DNA from: UMGS755 sp045602005
Lineage (GTDB): Bacteria > Bacillota > Clostridia > UBA1381 > UBA9506
DNA: 25,816 nt
Assembly (NCBI GenBank): GCA_045602005.1
Contig: JAZSAS010000051.1
Coordinates: forward strand, 1 to 25,816
Direction of reading: 5' to 3'
The notes under the pieces were generated by a model. That model saw nothing but the letters and a program-made list of their open reading frames with translations. It was not told the origin of the DNA and did not search any database. Below, one piece after another: positions 1 through 7,807 of this stretch. The stretch's first letter is position 1; each line of letters begins with the position of its first letter. A program made the position numbers and the translations under genes.

Positions 1-129
1 AATCTCCGTTTTCTGCCCGGCTAATGCAGCAATCATAATCCATCTTGCGCCGTGTGTTAAATAATGGATACACTTACCCATAATTTCGCCACCGAGGCAG
101 TCAATTGCAACATCCACACCGTGTCCGCT
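1..129 (-). pseudogene. Fragment of a quinone-oxidoreductase-like (zinc-type alcohol dehydrogenase superfamily) gene, fused to the M20 remnant and cut by the window edge
   Basis: The minus-strand frame here reads SGHGVDVAIDCLGG followed by GARWIMIAALAGQKTEI. This is the Rossmann-domain segment GVDVxxDxxGG...GRWxxIxxLxG typical of NADPH:quinone oxidoreductase/PIG3-like medium-chain dehydrogenases. It continues directly, in frame, from the M20 amidohydrolase sequence upstream (residues VPTEEELA), with the switch near 127-132. No start codon, N-terminal half or cofactor-loop sequence of a dehydrogenase lies between the two, so this piece is only an internal fragment of its family. The frame is open to base 1, so the rest lies outside the window. 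It is either a real deletion fusion or a chimeric assembly join. The family call rests on about 40 residues. Confidence 0.6.
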
Positions 130-1109
130 TGCAAGTTCTTCCTCAGTAGGAACAGGCAACGGAATATCGTGCATAGCCTCATTTGCAGTGGCCTGCAAAG
201 TTGGTATTGTAATCAGATTTGAGTAAGCAGAAACCACCTTTGAAGAAACAACAGTATCTGTCATGAGCGTTGCGCCCTTAGCTATGTTGTCCACTCTTTT
301 TTGAAGGGTTCTCGCCGCCTCAGCATCTACAGCACGAATAACATACCTTACTTTCGCATGGGACTGAACCATATTCGGTGCCTTTCCGCCACTATCTAAA
401 ATAAAATAGCGTAATGGATTCTGCTTGTGAGCTCCATATGTTCCCGAAGAAAGTTTGCCCCAACATTCATAAGTTCCAAAGCATCTAATGCACTCCTGCC
501 TTCATGGGGACCAGCACCTGCATGAGCTGCCGTTCCTTCAAAAGTATAATCAACCACTATCATAGCAAGTGACGGGCGTGTTCTGACCATATACATACGT
601 TCAGGATGCCAGCTGACAATCGCATCGACACCACTGAAAGCACCATCTCTTGCCATAAACACCTTGCCTGCTCCAACTTCTTCGGCAGGACAGCCAAAAA
701 GTGTAATCATTCCTTTACCCTTTTTTTCTATGTACGCCTTAACTGCAAAGGCTGCTGCAAGAGAACCTCCGGCAAAAAGATTGTGGCCGCAACCATGCCC
801 TATATTTTTGCCCGGTATGGGTTTTTTCTCTGCAGTGGAACCCTCCTGGCTCATACCATCAAGTGCATCGTATTCCGCAAGGATGCCAAGACTGGGTGAG
901 CCTGAGCCAAAAGTGGCTTTAAAAGCCGTGGGTATATCACAAAAATTTTGTGTTACTTCAAATCCGTTTTCTTTGAGAATGTCTGTAAGCATGCGTGATG
1001 CCTTATACTCACCAAAAGCTAGTTCGGCATTATCCCACAAGTAATCTGATGCATTGCAGAAAATCTCTTTCTTTTAATCAATGATGTTTAAGTATTCTCC
1101 GTATAACAT
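130..1109 (-). pseudogene. Decayed M20-family amidohydrolase (AbgB-like), nonsense codon plus 5-bp frameshift, 3' end replaced
   Basis: Reading from an ATG at 1107-1109 (preceded by AAGGA 8 bases upstream), the protein begins MLYGEYLNIID, meets TAA at codon 12 (1074-1076), then continues in the same frame as KKEIFCNASDYLWDNAELAF, the normal N-terminus of M20 aminobenzoyl-glutamate-hydrolase-like enzymes. Metal-site motifs of the family follow: EYDALDG, GHGCGHN, CPAEEVGAGK and the dimerisation-domain GTAAHAG. At 398-407 a tandem duplication shifts the frame, giving a premature stop at about 396. In the shifted frame the family sequence resumes as LDSGGKAPN and runs to VPTEEELA before turning into an unrelated dehydrogenase fragment. 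The internal TTG at 1040 that opens the longest ORF is therefore not the original start. Function would have been hydrolysis of an amide or acyl-amino acid; the gene is very unlikely to be active. Confidence 0.82.
398..407. repeat. 5-bp tandem duplication (AAAAT)x2 that frameshifts the M20 gene
   Basis: The plus strand reads AAAATAAAAT. Removing one copy restores a continuous reading frame across the break (IHYAI joined to LDSGGKAPN), which fits the M20 family sequence. This is a typical replication-slippage lesion. Confidence 0.85.
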
Positions 1110-1158
1110 CGTGTTCCTTCTTAATTTTAATGTTTTTCTTAAAATTTTATATATAAAA

Positions 1159-1187
1159 ATTATACCAAAAATAAATCTTTTACGCAA
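1159..1187 (-). promoter_or_regulatory. Sigma-A promoter of the M20 pseudogene
   Basis: On the minus strand TTGCGT (1182-1187) and TATAAT (1159-1164) are separated by 17 bases, and TGG directly before TATAAT gives an extended -10. Transcription would start near 1152, about 43 bases upstream of the original ATG. The promoter appears intact although the gene is broken. Confidence 0.7.
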
Positions 1188-1204
1188 CCCCTTCCATTAA
1201 ATTC

Positions 1205-1233
1205 TTGACAAAAGTTTTTTAATGTTGTATTAT
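1205..1233 (+). promoter_or_regulatory. Sigma-A promoter of the Gfo/Idh/MocA gene
   Basis: A consensus TTGACA (1205-1210) and TATTAT (1228-1233) are separated by 17 bases. The predicted start near 1240 leaves a leader of roughly 54 bases before the ATG. It lies back to back with the minus-strand promoter, the two -35 boxes being only 17 bases apart, so one regulator could act on both. Confidence 0.78.
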
Positions 1234-1234
1234 A

Positions 1235-1251
1235 TTAACAGTTATTGTTAA
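1235..1251. promoter_or_regulatory. Possible operator: perfect inverted repeat at the transcription start
   Basis: TTAACA and TGTTAA form a perfect 6-bp inverted repeat around GTTAT, directly after the -10 box and over the predicted transcription start. This is a classic repressor position. The arms are AT-rich, so the symmetry could be chance. No regulator gene is adjacent. Confidence 0.4.
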
Positions 1252-1293
1252 AAAAATATTTCCGCTTCTTAAAAGCGAAAAGGAGAGAAAATA

Positions 1294-2427
1294 ATGGAAA
1301 AATTAAGAGTTGCCGTCATCGGTTGCGGAAGCATCAGTGACATTTACATGTCTAACATCAAAAGCGGTAAGTTCCAGATTTTAGAGCTTGCAGCTTGCAG
1401 TGACCTGATGGTTGACAGAATGAAGCTATCTGCCGAAAAATACGGTTGCAAGGCTATGACACTTGATGAAATCTGCGCTGACGAGTCAATTGATATGGTC
1501 ATCAACCTCACAATTCCTGCAGCACACTACCCTGTTATCAAGCAGTGCTTAGAAGCAGGTAAGCACGTTTTCTCTGAAAAGATGATTGCCGTTGAACTGT
1601 GGCAGGGCAAAGAGCTTGTTGAGCTTGCAAACAAAAACGGCTTATATCTCGGTGTTGCACCTGACACCTTCCTCGGCGCAAGCGTTCAAACTGCAAAGTA
1701 CATTGTTGAGTCTGGTCTTATCGGAAAGCCTGTATCCTGCAGAGCTTCCATCAGCCGTAACTACGGTATCTACGGCGAATTCCTTACTCACCTCTGCAAG
1801 CGTGGCGGAGGAATCGGTTTTGACATGGGCGGCTACTACTTAACAGCTCTTGCAGCAATTCTCGGCCCCGTTGAGGCAGTTTCAGCTTTCACCGCTATCA
1901 ACGACCCGAATCGTGTTAACACCCGTGTTGGCGCTCCGAATTATGGCGAGGCTTATGTTCTGGAAGATGCAAACGTCATCACGGCAACAATGAAATATGC
2001 AAACGGCGTTTTGGGAACACTGCACATTAACTCCGACTGTATTCTCGACGAAACTTACGGACTTGAGATCTACGGAACCGACGGCATTCTTTATATGGGT
2101 AATCCCAATGAATTCGGCGGTGCTGTATACATTCAGAAAACCTTAAGCGGCAAAGTTGAATTCCCCCACACTCACGGTTTTGCAGAAAATTCACGTGGTG
2201 TTGGTGCAGCTGAAATGGCTTGGTCTATTGTTAAGGGCAGAAAGAACCGTGCAAGCAAGGAAATGGCTTTCCACATTTTTGAATTGATGCACGGCATTGT
2301 TGGAAGTGCAGAAAGCGGTGAAACTTACCATATGGAATCCACCTTTGAAACACCCGCTGCTCTCCCCTCAGGTTACATCAGCGACGGCGATTGGTCACGC
2401 AAAGAAGAAAGCGCACTGACCTTATAA
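1294..2427 (+). CDS. Gfo/Idh/MocA-family NAD(P)-dependent oxidoreductase
   Basis: A 377-residue cytoplasmic dehydrogenase of the sugar/inositol-type Gfo/Idh/MocA family. It starts at ATG 1294, 7 bases after AAGGAGAG. The N-terminal Rossmann fold carries GCGSIS (residues 10-15). The family's EKP cofactor/catalytic motif appears as SEKM (94-97), with E and K kept and P replaced by M. The C-terminal substrate domain has GGGIGFDMGGYYLTAL (171-186), the subgroup form of the DxGxH segment with Tyr in place of His, followed by GPVEAVSAF. Length is normal for the family. The gene is monocistronic, between a strong promoter with a possible operator and a strong terminator. The substrate cannot be told from the sequence; a sugar, cyclitol or related polyol oxidation is usual for the family. 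The divergent M20 amidohydrolase, now broken, may once have been a functional partner. Confidence 0.9.
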   Translation: MEKLRVAVIGCGSISDIYMSNIKSGKFQILELAACSDLMVDRMKLSAEKYGCKAMTLDEICADESIDMVINLTIPAAHYPVIKQCLEAGKHVFSEKMIAVELWQGKELVELANKNGLYLGVAPDTFLGASVQTAKYIVESGLIGKPVSCRASISRNYGIYGEFLTHLCKRGGGIGFDMGGYYLTALAAILGPVEAVSAFTAINDPNRVNTRVGAPNYGEAYVLEDANVITATMKYANGVLGTLHINSDCILDETYGLEIYGTDGILYMGNPNEFGGAVYIQKTLSGKVEFPHTHGFAENSRGVGAAEMAWSIVKGRKNRASKEMAFHIFELMHGIVGSAESGETYHMESTFETPAALPSGYISDGDWSRKEESALTL

Positions 2428-2443
2428 TGTAAACAAACATTTT

Positions 2444-2479
2444 AAAACCTCGTAATACCAATGTATTACGAGGTTTTTT
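2444..2479 (+). terminator. Rho-independent terminator of the Gfo/Idh/MocA gene
   Basis: A perfect 15-bp stem (2444-2458 with 2463-2477; arm AAAACCTCGTAATAC) closes a 4-base loop and ends in TTTTTT. It starts 16 bases after the stop codon. Confidence 0.95.
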
Positions 2480-2611
2480 GTATAATGAAAACCCCGGGAT
2501 AGTCGCGTGGTTCAATAAAGGTTAACCGATAAGGAAGAAATATTTTAGACCTCATTAGTTATTTAAACAATTTAATCATATTAAATGTTACGCTAAGATC
2601 ATTCTGCTGAA

Positions 2612-2760
2612 AAGCCTTCCCCTTGGAGGGGAAGGTGGGTTTTGCATAGCAAAACTCGGATGAGGTGGTAAATAATACAGGGAGTTTATCTAACGGTTGC
2701 ATCCGCAACCTACACCTCATCAGTCACTTCGTGACAGCTTCTCCTCTAGGAGAAGCCTTG
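2612..2760. repeat. ~150-bp palindromic repeat element: two head-to-head copies of a hairpin unit
   Basis: Each half has the same order of parts. Left half: AAGCC, hairpin CCTTCCCC/GGGGAAGG (2615-2622, 2628-2635), hairpin TTTTGC/GCAAAA (2640-2645, 2649-2654), then GATGAGGTG (2659-2667). Right half, inverted: CACCTCATC (2713-2721), hairpin GTCAC/GTGAC (2723-2727, 2731-2735), hairpin GCTTCTCCT/AGGAGAAGC (2737-2745, 2748-2756), then CTT. The ~45-bp core between them ends in a further hairpin GGTTGC/GCAACC (2695-2710). A third copy of the unit lies at 25489-25541. It looks like a non-coding REP/MITE-like repeat of Clostridia. No transposase is present. Confidence 0.75.
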
Positions 2761-2959
2761 CAAAGATATAACCCATTTATGGGTGGCAAGTAGCAGTTGC
2801 ATGGCTGGCAGGCCAATAAAAAAAACGCTATGTAGCGTAGCCGGTAGCATTAGGGCTATGCCCGAAAATGCCCCCCCGTTATACGGGGGGGATAGTTCTT
2901 CATACTGTTCAGGCACAGGAATTCATGCTTATTCTATCCGTTGCTGTCGTCTTTATGTT
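2761..2959. other. Non-coding, hairpin-rich spacer downstream of the ABC-F gene
   Basis: No convincing gene is present. Visible structures are ACCCATTTATGGGT (about 2771-2784), ACGCTATGTAGCGT (about 2825-2838) and a very strong GC hairpin, CCCCCCCGT/ACGGGGGGG with a 3-base loop (2871-2891). The order of small hairpins suggests a second repeat element, but only one copy is in the window. The GC hairpin lacks a U-tract on either strand, so it is not a standard terminator although it could still stall RNA polymerase or protect an mRNA end. The adjoining stretch 2480-2611 is AT-rich and shows no gene. Confidence 0.5.
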
Positions 2960-4513
2960 TTAAACAATTTTTGTGCTCCAATCAGAAACATCCCAAATTT
3001 CATCCACAACACCGGAATAAAACTCTGCCTCATGGCAAACCAAAAGCACCGTGCCTCTAAATTCACGAATGGCTTTGGCAAGCTCTTCTTTCGCCACAAC
3101 ATCTAAATGATTTGTAGGCTCGTCCAACACTAAAATATTCGCCGGCTTTTGCATGATTTTGCAAAGGCGCACTTTGGCATTTTCACCACCGGAGAGAACA
3201 CGCATTTGCGTTGTGATATGCTCTGTGGTTAAACCGCATTTGGCAAGAGCCGCCCGGGCCTCTGCGTTGGTCAGTGCGGGAAATTCATCCCAAAATTCCT
3301 GCAGTGCTGTTTTATCAGAGCTGCTTTCCTCCTGTTCAAAATAACCCGCATTGATAAATTGGTCATGATGAATTTTACCTTCTAAAGGCGGAATGATTTT
3401 GAGCAAGGTTTTTAAGAGTGTTGATTTTCCCAAGCCATTAACACCGCAGATGGCAATCTTTTTATTTCGTTCAACCTGAATATTAACCTTCTTTGTCAGA
3501 GGCAAATCGTAACCAATCACCAGATTTTCTGCCTCGATGACGATTCTGCCCGGTGTTCTATCTGTTTGAAAATGAAAAGTCGGTTTAATTTTTTCCGGAG
3601 CCAGCTCAATGCGCTCCATTTTATCAAGTTCTTTTTGTCTGGAACGGGCAAGGGTTGCTGTTGCGGCTCTTGCCTTGTTTCGTGCTACAAACTCTTCTAA
3701 ATCAGCAATTTTTTTCTGCTGTTTTTTGTAGGCCTGCTCAATTTGCTGTTTCTTTAAATCATGCATTCGTAAAAAGTCTTCATAAGTGCCTTTATAACGG
3801 GTTAAAACCGTGTTTTCAAGATGATAAATCACGTTGGTAACCTTTGTCAAAAACGGCATGTCATGAGAAACTAAAATGAAGGCATTTTCATAGTTCTGCA
3901 AAAACTCCGTCAACCAGTTGATGTGATTTTCGTCCAAAAAGTTTGTAGGCTCATCTAAAATCAAAATCATAGGATTTTCAAGAAGAACCTTTGCAAGCAA
4001 AACCTTGGCCCGCTGACCGCCGGAAAGCTCCGTCACATCACGGTCTAACCCAATGTCGTCCAGGCCCAGACCGTTAGCATACTCAGAAATTTTTGTGTCG
4101 ATGGTGTAGTAACCGGAAGAATCTAAAATCTCCTGCATTTCTCCAACTTCTTCCATCATTTCAGCAATTTCCTCATCGCTGGCCCCAGCCATTTTATCAT
4201 AAATTCCAATCATTTCCGCTTCCAGGTCAGATAAATGAACAAAAGCATCCCGCAAAACGTCACGAATGGTTTTCCCCTTCTCTAAAGTAGAATACTGATC
4301 TAAATAGCCGTATGTAACATGTCGGCACCATTCTACCTTGCCCTGCTCAGGGTGCATTTCACCTGTAATGATTTTAAGAAAGGTAGACTTACCTTCTCCG
4401 TTTGCACCAATTAAACCAATGTGTTCCCCCTTCAAAAGGCGGAAACTGGCATCTTCTAAAATTTGTCTACCACCAAAGCTGTGGCTAATGTTTTCTGCAT
4501 TTAAAATACTCAT
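2960..4513 (-). CDS. ABC-F family ATP-binding protein (ribosome-associated)
   Basis: A 517-residue duplicated ABC ATPase without membrane segments, the hallmark of ABC-F proteins that act on the ribosome. Domain 1 has Walker A GANGEGKST (36-44), signature LSGGQ (163-167) and Walker B DEPTNFLD (187-194). Domain 2 has GVNGLGKST (357-365), LSGGE (440-444) and DEPTNHLD (464-471). The Lys/Arg/Gln-rich linker at about 240-320 corresponds to the P-site tRNA interaction motif. The start ATG has AGGAGA 8 bases upstream. It lies 20 bases after the flavodoxin gene and is probably co-transcribed with it. Length and linker resemble housekeeping YdiF/YbiT/Uup-like members more than target-protection resistance proteins, but this separation is not firm from sequence alone. 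No U-tract terminator was found downstream. Confidence 0.93.
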   Translation of the reverse strand: MSILNAENISHSFGGRQILEDASFRLLKGEHIGLIGANGEGKSTFLKIITGEMHPEQGKVEWCRHVTYGYLDQYSTLEKGKTIRDVLRDAFVHLSDLEAEMIGIYDKMAGASDEEIAEMMEEVGEMQEILDSSGYYTIDTKISEYANGLGLDDIGLDRDVTELSGGQRAKVLLAKVLLENPMILILDEPTNFLDENHINWLTEFLQNYENAFILVSHDMPFLTKVTNVIYHLENTVLTRYKGTYEDFLRMHDLKKQQIEQAYKKQQKKIADLEEFVARNKARAATATLARSRQKELDKMERIELAPEKIKPTFHFQTDRTPGRIVIEAENLVIGYDLPLTKKVNIQVERNKKIAICGVNGLGKSTLLKTLLKIIPPLEGKIHHDQFINAGYFEQEESSSDKTALQEFWDEFPALTNAEARAALAKCGLTTEHITTQMRVLSGGENAKVRLCKIMQKPANILVLDEPTNHLDVVAKEELAKAIREFRGTVLLVCHEAEFYSGVVDEIWDVSDWSTKIV

Positions 4514-4533
4514 GTAATTCTCCTACTATAATT

Positions 4534-5061
4534 TTATGCTTTTGCATATTCTAACAGGTCTGTAATAAGTGTTCGGTCTGAAAAATCACCATCAGCATCA
4601 CACAAATCAATTAACAGTTTTTCCATTTCACTAGGAGCCTTTTTCTCCGACATAATTTTTTTCAAAGTTTTAATTGCCGCTTTATGGGGAAGAGAGAGTT
4701 CTGAAAGAATCATTTTTCCGGGATAGTTAAACATCTTAACAGCAGAATACATATCCCCTTTAAAATTCTTCTTAACAACAAGGTCGTCAAAATATTCCCT
4801 GCATTCCGGCGGCGTTAAACCGGTGGTGTAAACAATCAACTTTTTGTCCTTTAGTTTTTCCATGTTTTTAGTAATTAGCGACACACCTGCAATCACCTCG
4901 GCATAAAGACCACCGCCATAGATAATGACCTCATAACTCTCCAGGTCTTTTGCCGTAACCTCTGATCTGTCAACTGCCGTACAAGACAATTCCTCAGCAA
5001 TCCACTGTGCGTAGGCTTTCGTAGAACCATATTTTGATTTATAAATGACAATAGCGTTCAT
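4534..5061 (-). CDS. Flavodoxin-domain protein (FMN-binding)
   Basis: A 175-residue single-domain protein. Its N-terminus IYKSKYGSTKAYAQWIAEEL carries the flavodoxin phosphate-binding loop (S9-K-Y-G-S-T14), and IIYGGGLYAEV and TTGLTPPE correspond to the other FMN-contacting loops. The C-terminal part (about 110-175) is longer than in electron-carrier flavodoxins and resembles the flavodoxin_5/HemG-like group common in Clostridia. It would bind FMN in the cytoplasm; whether it is an electron carrier or an oxidoreductase is not known. AAGGAG lies 7 bases before the ATG. The ABC-F gene follows on the same strand. There are 90 bases between this gene and the upstream GTPase gene with no clear terminator, so read-through is possible. 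Confidence 0.85.
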   Translation of the reverse strand: MNAIVIYKSKYGSTKAYAQWIAEELSCTAVDRSEVTAKDLESYEVIIYGGGLYAEVIAGVSLITKNMEKLKDKKLIVYTTGLTPPECREYFDDLVVKKNFKGDMYSAVKMFNYPGKMILSELSLPHKAAIKTLKKIMSEKKAPSEMEKLLIDLCDADGDFSDRTLITDLLEYAKA

Positions 5062-5151
5062 TTTCTACTCCTTTTTATGTGTTCTTAATAAAATACTATG
5101 ATGATTATGAAGAAAATAGCAGGATTTTTTTACAACTCTCTTTTAGAGGAA

Positions 5152-7776
5152 TTATTCCTCCTGTTCATTGATTCGTTTCCACCCCGCCAGTTTTTCTTCT
5201 AAGACCTTTAAAAAGCCTGAGCTTTCTGTTTCTAAATTGTATGTTTCCACCATTTGACGAACCCCTTTTTCAACCTGCTCCACTTCCTCTTCTAAATGCC
5301 TTGCAGACATTCTAAAAGCGCCGCTGCCGAAAATAATTCGTTGTTCTAAAGCGTCAGACGTGGCAACAGTAACGTTATATTGCCTTGTCAGTTCTTTTGC
5401 AGCCTTTTCTATATAGGCATCTGCCGTTTGTGCTTCCTTTGTGTAAACAATGGTAATGCCTTTTTCCTGCTCCACTTCTCCACGATTGCCCTTGACCTTA
5501 TAGGCATCAAACACAACAATAATATCCCAACCTTTAAAAATTTTATAAACTGAGATGCGGTCAATCAGCTCTTTTCTAGCATCTTCTAAACTGTCTGCTG
5601 CAATTTTTTTCAGGTTATCCCAGGCGAAAATCATGTTATAGCCATCGATCAATAAATAATCTTTATTAAATTTTTTAATGCCAGAACGACTGTTCTTTTG
5701 CGTCGGTGTGTCTTTCTTTGTGTACATTGAGCGAGACGGCGACTTGGTTTCCACCTTGCCATAGGTCTTTTCAAAAATCTTCAAAAGCTCTTCATCACCG
5801 GCAGAAATGCTGCGGGTTCGAACCGTTTCTCTCTGCTTGATTTCCTTCTTAGGCTTTAAAACGCTGTCTAAATGCATATGGTTCGCCACAAGATTCCATT
5901 TCACATTAAAACCGGCCCCATGAGCGCAGAAGACAGAATCAGCGGTGTTTTCCACATCCACTTCAGCATCATAACCAATTTCGGCTATAACGCTTTCTGC
6001 ATTTTGGCATTTTCCATAACCACAAAATTTGCAGCTCATTCTGCCCTTTCCGTGGGTGTAACCGGTGATTTGCCTATGATAATTGCGAATGGCCTCAGCA
6101 GGAGCCGTGCCTTTAATTTTGGTGAGTTCAAGTCCTAAATGTGAAATAGAAAACTCGGCACCCAGCAAATCAAGATCCGTCATTGCCTTGCCCACATTTT
6201 CGGCGGGAATTTCAATTAAAAACTCGTAATAAGGCTCTAAAAGCACAGATTTTGCCTGCATCAGGCCTTGCCTGACAGCCCGGTAAGTCGCTTGCCTGAA
6301 ATCGCCGCCTTCTGTGTGCTTTAGATGTGCTGCACCGGACTTTAACGTGATTTTAATATCCGTTATAGGCGAGCCGGTTAAAACACCGAGGTGCTGTTTT
6401 TCCATTAAATGAGTCAAAATCAGCCGTTGCCAGTTTTTATCAAGAACACTTTCGGGGCAGTCAGCCTCAAACTGCATGCCTGACCCCGTTGGCAGCGGTG
6501 ACAGAACAAGGTGCACCTCCGCATAATGGCGGAGAGGTTCAAAGTGACCCACCCCCTCAACAGTGTTTTCTATGGTTTCTTTATAAACAATGCGGCCCTC
6601 TTCAAAACAAACATCCATATCAAACCGGTTTTTCACCAGCTGTTTTAAAATTTCTAACTGTATTTCACCCATCAGCCGTAAGTGAATTTCCTTTAATTGT
6701 CCGTTCCAGGTGATTTTCAACTGCGTTTCTTCCTGCTCCAGTTCTCTAAATTTCTCCAGAGCGACAGAAGGGTCAACACCTTTTGGCAAAATGACACGGT
6801 AGTTGAAAATCGGCTCTGCTGTTAAGGCAGAGGCATTTTTTTCAAAACCTAGTCCCTGTCCTGCTGCCGTTTGCTTAGGACCGGTCACAGCACAAACACA
6901 ACCGAAGCAAACTTCATCTTCGGTTGTATATTTGTCACCGGAATAGATACGAATTTCGTTAATTTTTTCGTTAACACCTTCTGCAGATTCAATCATGCTT
7001 TTCACTTTTAAACTGCCGCCAGTGATTTTCATAAAAGTTAAACGATTGCCCTTATCATCCTGACCAATTTTAAACACCCTTGCCCCGAACTCGCTCATGG
7101 CATCTCCCGCCAGGGTTAGGCGGTCAAAGGCCTTTAGAAAGCGTTTAACACCCTCCATTTTTAAAGCAGAACCGGAAAAACAGGGGAACACATTTCTCCG
7201 CCTGATGGCCTCTGCCACGCTTTGTTCTGCAAGAACGCCCGAAAGCACTTCTTCCATCAGTTTTTCTTCACAAAGAGCCAAATTTTCACAAAGCTCTTCT
7301 TCATCATCTGTAAAGTCAATAAAATTGCTGTCGAATTCGGTTTTCAGTTCTTCAATAACCCTTTTTCTGTCGCTGCCGGTTAAATCCAGTTTATTGATGA
7401 AGACAAACACCGGCAAACGATGTCCTTTCAGCATGTCCCAAAGGGTTTTTGTGTGACTTTGAATGCCGTCTGTGCCGCTAACCACTAAAATTGCATAGTC
7501 TAAAACAGATAAGGTCCGTTCCGCTTCGGCTGCAAAATCCACGTGTCCGGGCGTGTCTAAAAGAGTCATCACCGAATTTTCAAGACCGATTATCGCCTGT
7601 TTTGAGAAAATGGTAATGCCTCTTTTGCGTTCTATTTCGTTTGTGTCTAAAAAAGTATCCTTGGCATCCACACGGCCTAGTCTGCGAATCTCTCCTGCGG
7701 CATATAAAAGACCTTCTGAGAGCGTCGTTTTGCCGGCATCAACGTGAGCCAAAATTCCCACAGCAATCCGTTTCAT
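5152..7776 (-). CDS. TetM/EF-G-like translational GTPase fused to a C-terminal Rae1/YacP-like NYN ribonuclease domain
   Basis: An 874-residue fusion. Residues 1 to about 640 are a ribosome-protection/EF-G-type GTPase: G1 AHVDAGKT (10-17), switch RKRGITI (50-56), G3 DTPGH (74-78), G4 NKLD (128-131), then domains II-V including GGDFRQATYRA (490-500) in domain IV. A Cys/His cluster absent from EF-G follows: CKFCGYGKC (582-590), CAH (617-619) and HMH (633-635), possibly metal-binding. After a charged linker (about 640-705), residues 706-874 form a NYN domain with LLIDGYN (D711), VVFDAY (D757), TADAYIE (D786) and TSDALEQ (D808), the acidic set of YacP/Rae1, a nuclease that cuts mRNA in the ribosomal A site. 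The start ATG follows GGAGG. It lies 31 bases after the DUF896 gene. Standard annotation would call it tetracycline resistance, but the fusion suggests ribosome rescue or quality control. Function is inferred. Confidence 0.9.
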   Translation of the reverse strand: MKRIAVGILAHVDAGKTTLSEGLLYAAGEIRRLGRVDAKDTFLDTNEIERKRGITIFSKQAIIGLENSVMTLLDTPGHVDFAAEAERTLSVLDYAILVVSGTDGIQSHTKTLWDMLKGHRLPVFVFINKLDLTGSDRKRVIEELKTEFDSNFIDFTDDEEELCENLALCEEKLMEEVLSGVLAEQSVAEAIRRRNVFPCFSGSALKMEGVKRFLKAFDRLTLAGDAMSEFGARVFKIGQDDKGNRLTFMKITGGSLKVKSMIESAEGVNEKINEIRIYSGDKYTTEDEVCFGCVCAVTGPKQTAAGQGLGFEKNASALTAEPIFNYRVILPKGVDPSVALEKFRELEQEETQLKITWNGQLKEIHLRLMGEIQLEILKQLVKNRFDMDVCFEEGRIVYKETIENTVEGVGHFEPLRHYAEVHLVLSPLPTGSGMQFEADCPESVLDKNWQRLILTHLMEKQHLGVLTGSPITDIKITLKSGAAHLKHTEGGDFRQATYRAVRQGLMQAKSVLLEPYYEFLIEIPAENVGKAMTDLDLLGAEFSISHLGLELTKIKGTAPAEAIRNYHRQITGYTHGKGRMSCKFCGYGKCQNAESVIAEIGYDAEVDVENTADSVFCAHGAGFNVKWNLVANHMHLDSVLKPKKEIKQRETVRTRSISAGDEELLKIFEKTYGKVETKSPSRSMYTKKDTPTQKNSRSGIKKFNKDYLLIDGYNMIFAWDNLKKIAADSLEDARKELIDRISVYKIFKGWDIIVVFDAYKVKGNRGEVEQEKGITIVYTKEAQTADAYIEKAAKELTRQYNVTVATSDALEQRIIFGSGAFRMSARHLEEEVEQVEKGVRQMVETYNLETESSGFLKVLEEKLAGWKRINEQEE

Positions 7777-7807
7777 GGTTCCTCCGGGTTGTTAATTTCA
7801 TCTTATA

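Noticed and set aside
606..1044. Plus-strand open frames across the M20 gene
   Set aside because: They are antisense to clear M20 family sequence, have no family resemblance and no ribosome binding sites. The same applies to the other antisense open frames across the hdr, flx and frd genes.
1235..1251. Rex site upstream of the MocA-type gene
   Set aside because: The arms are TTAACA...TGTTAA, the reverse arrangement of a Rex site, and the spacing is wrong.
5152..7776. Tetracycline resistance gene tet(M)-type
   Set aside because: The GTPase is related, but the added NYN ribonuclease domain and Cys/His cluster, chromosomal housekeeping-like context and lack of mobile elements make resistance unlikely as the main role.
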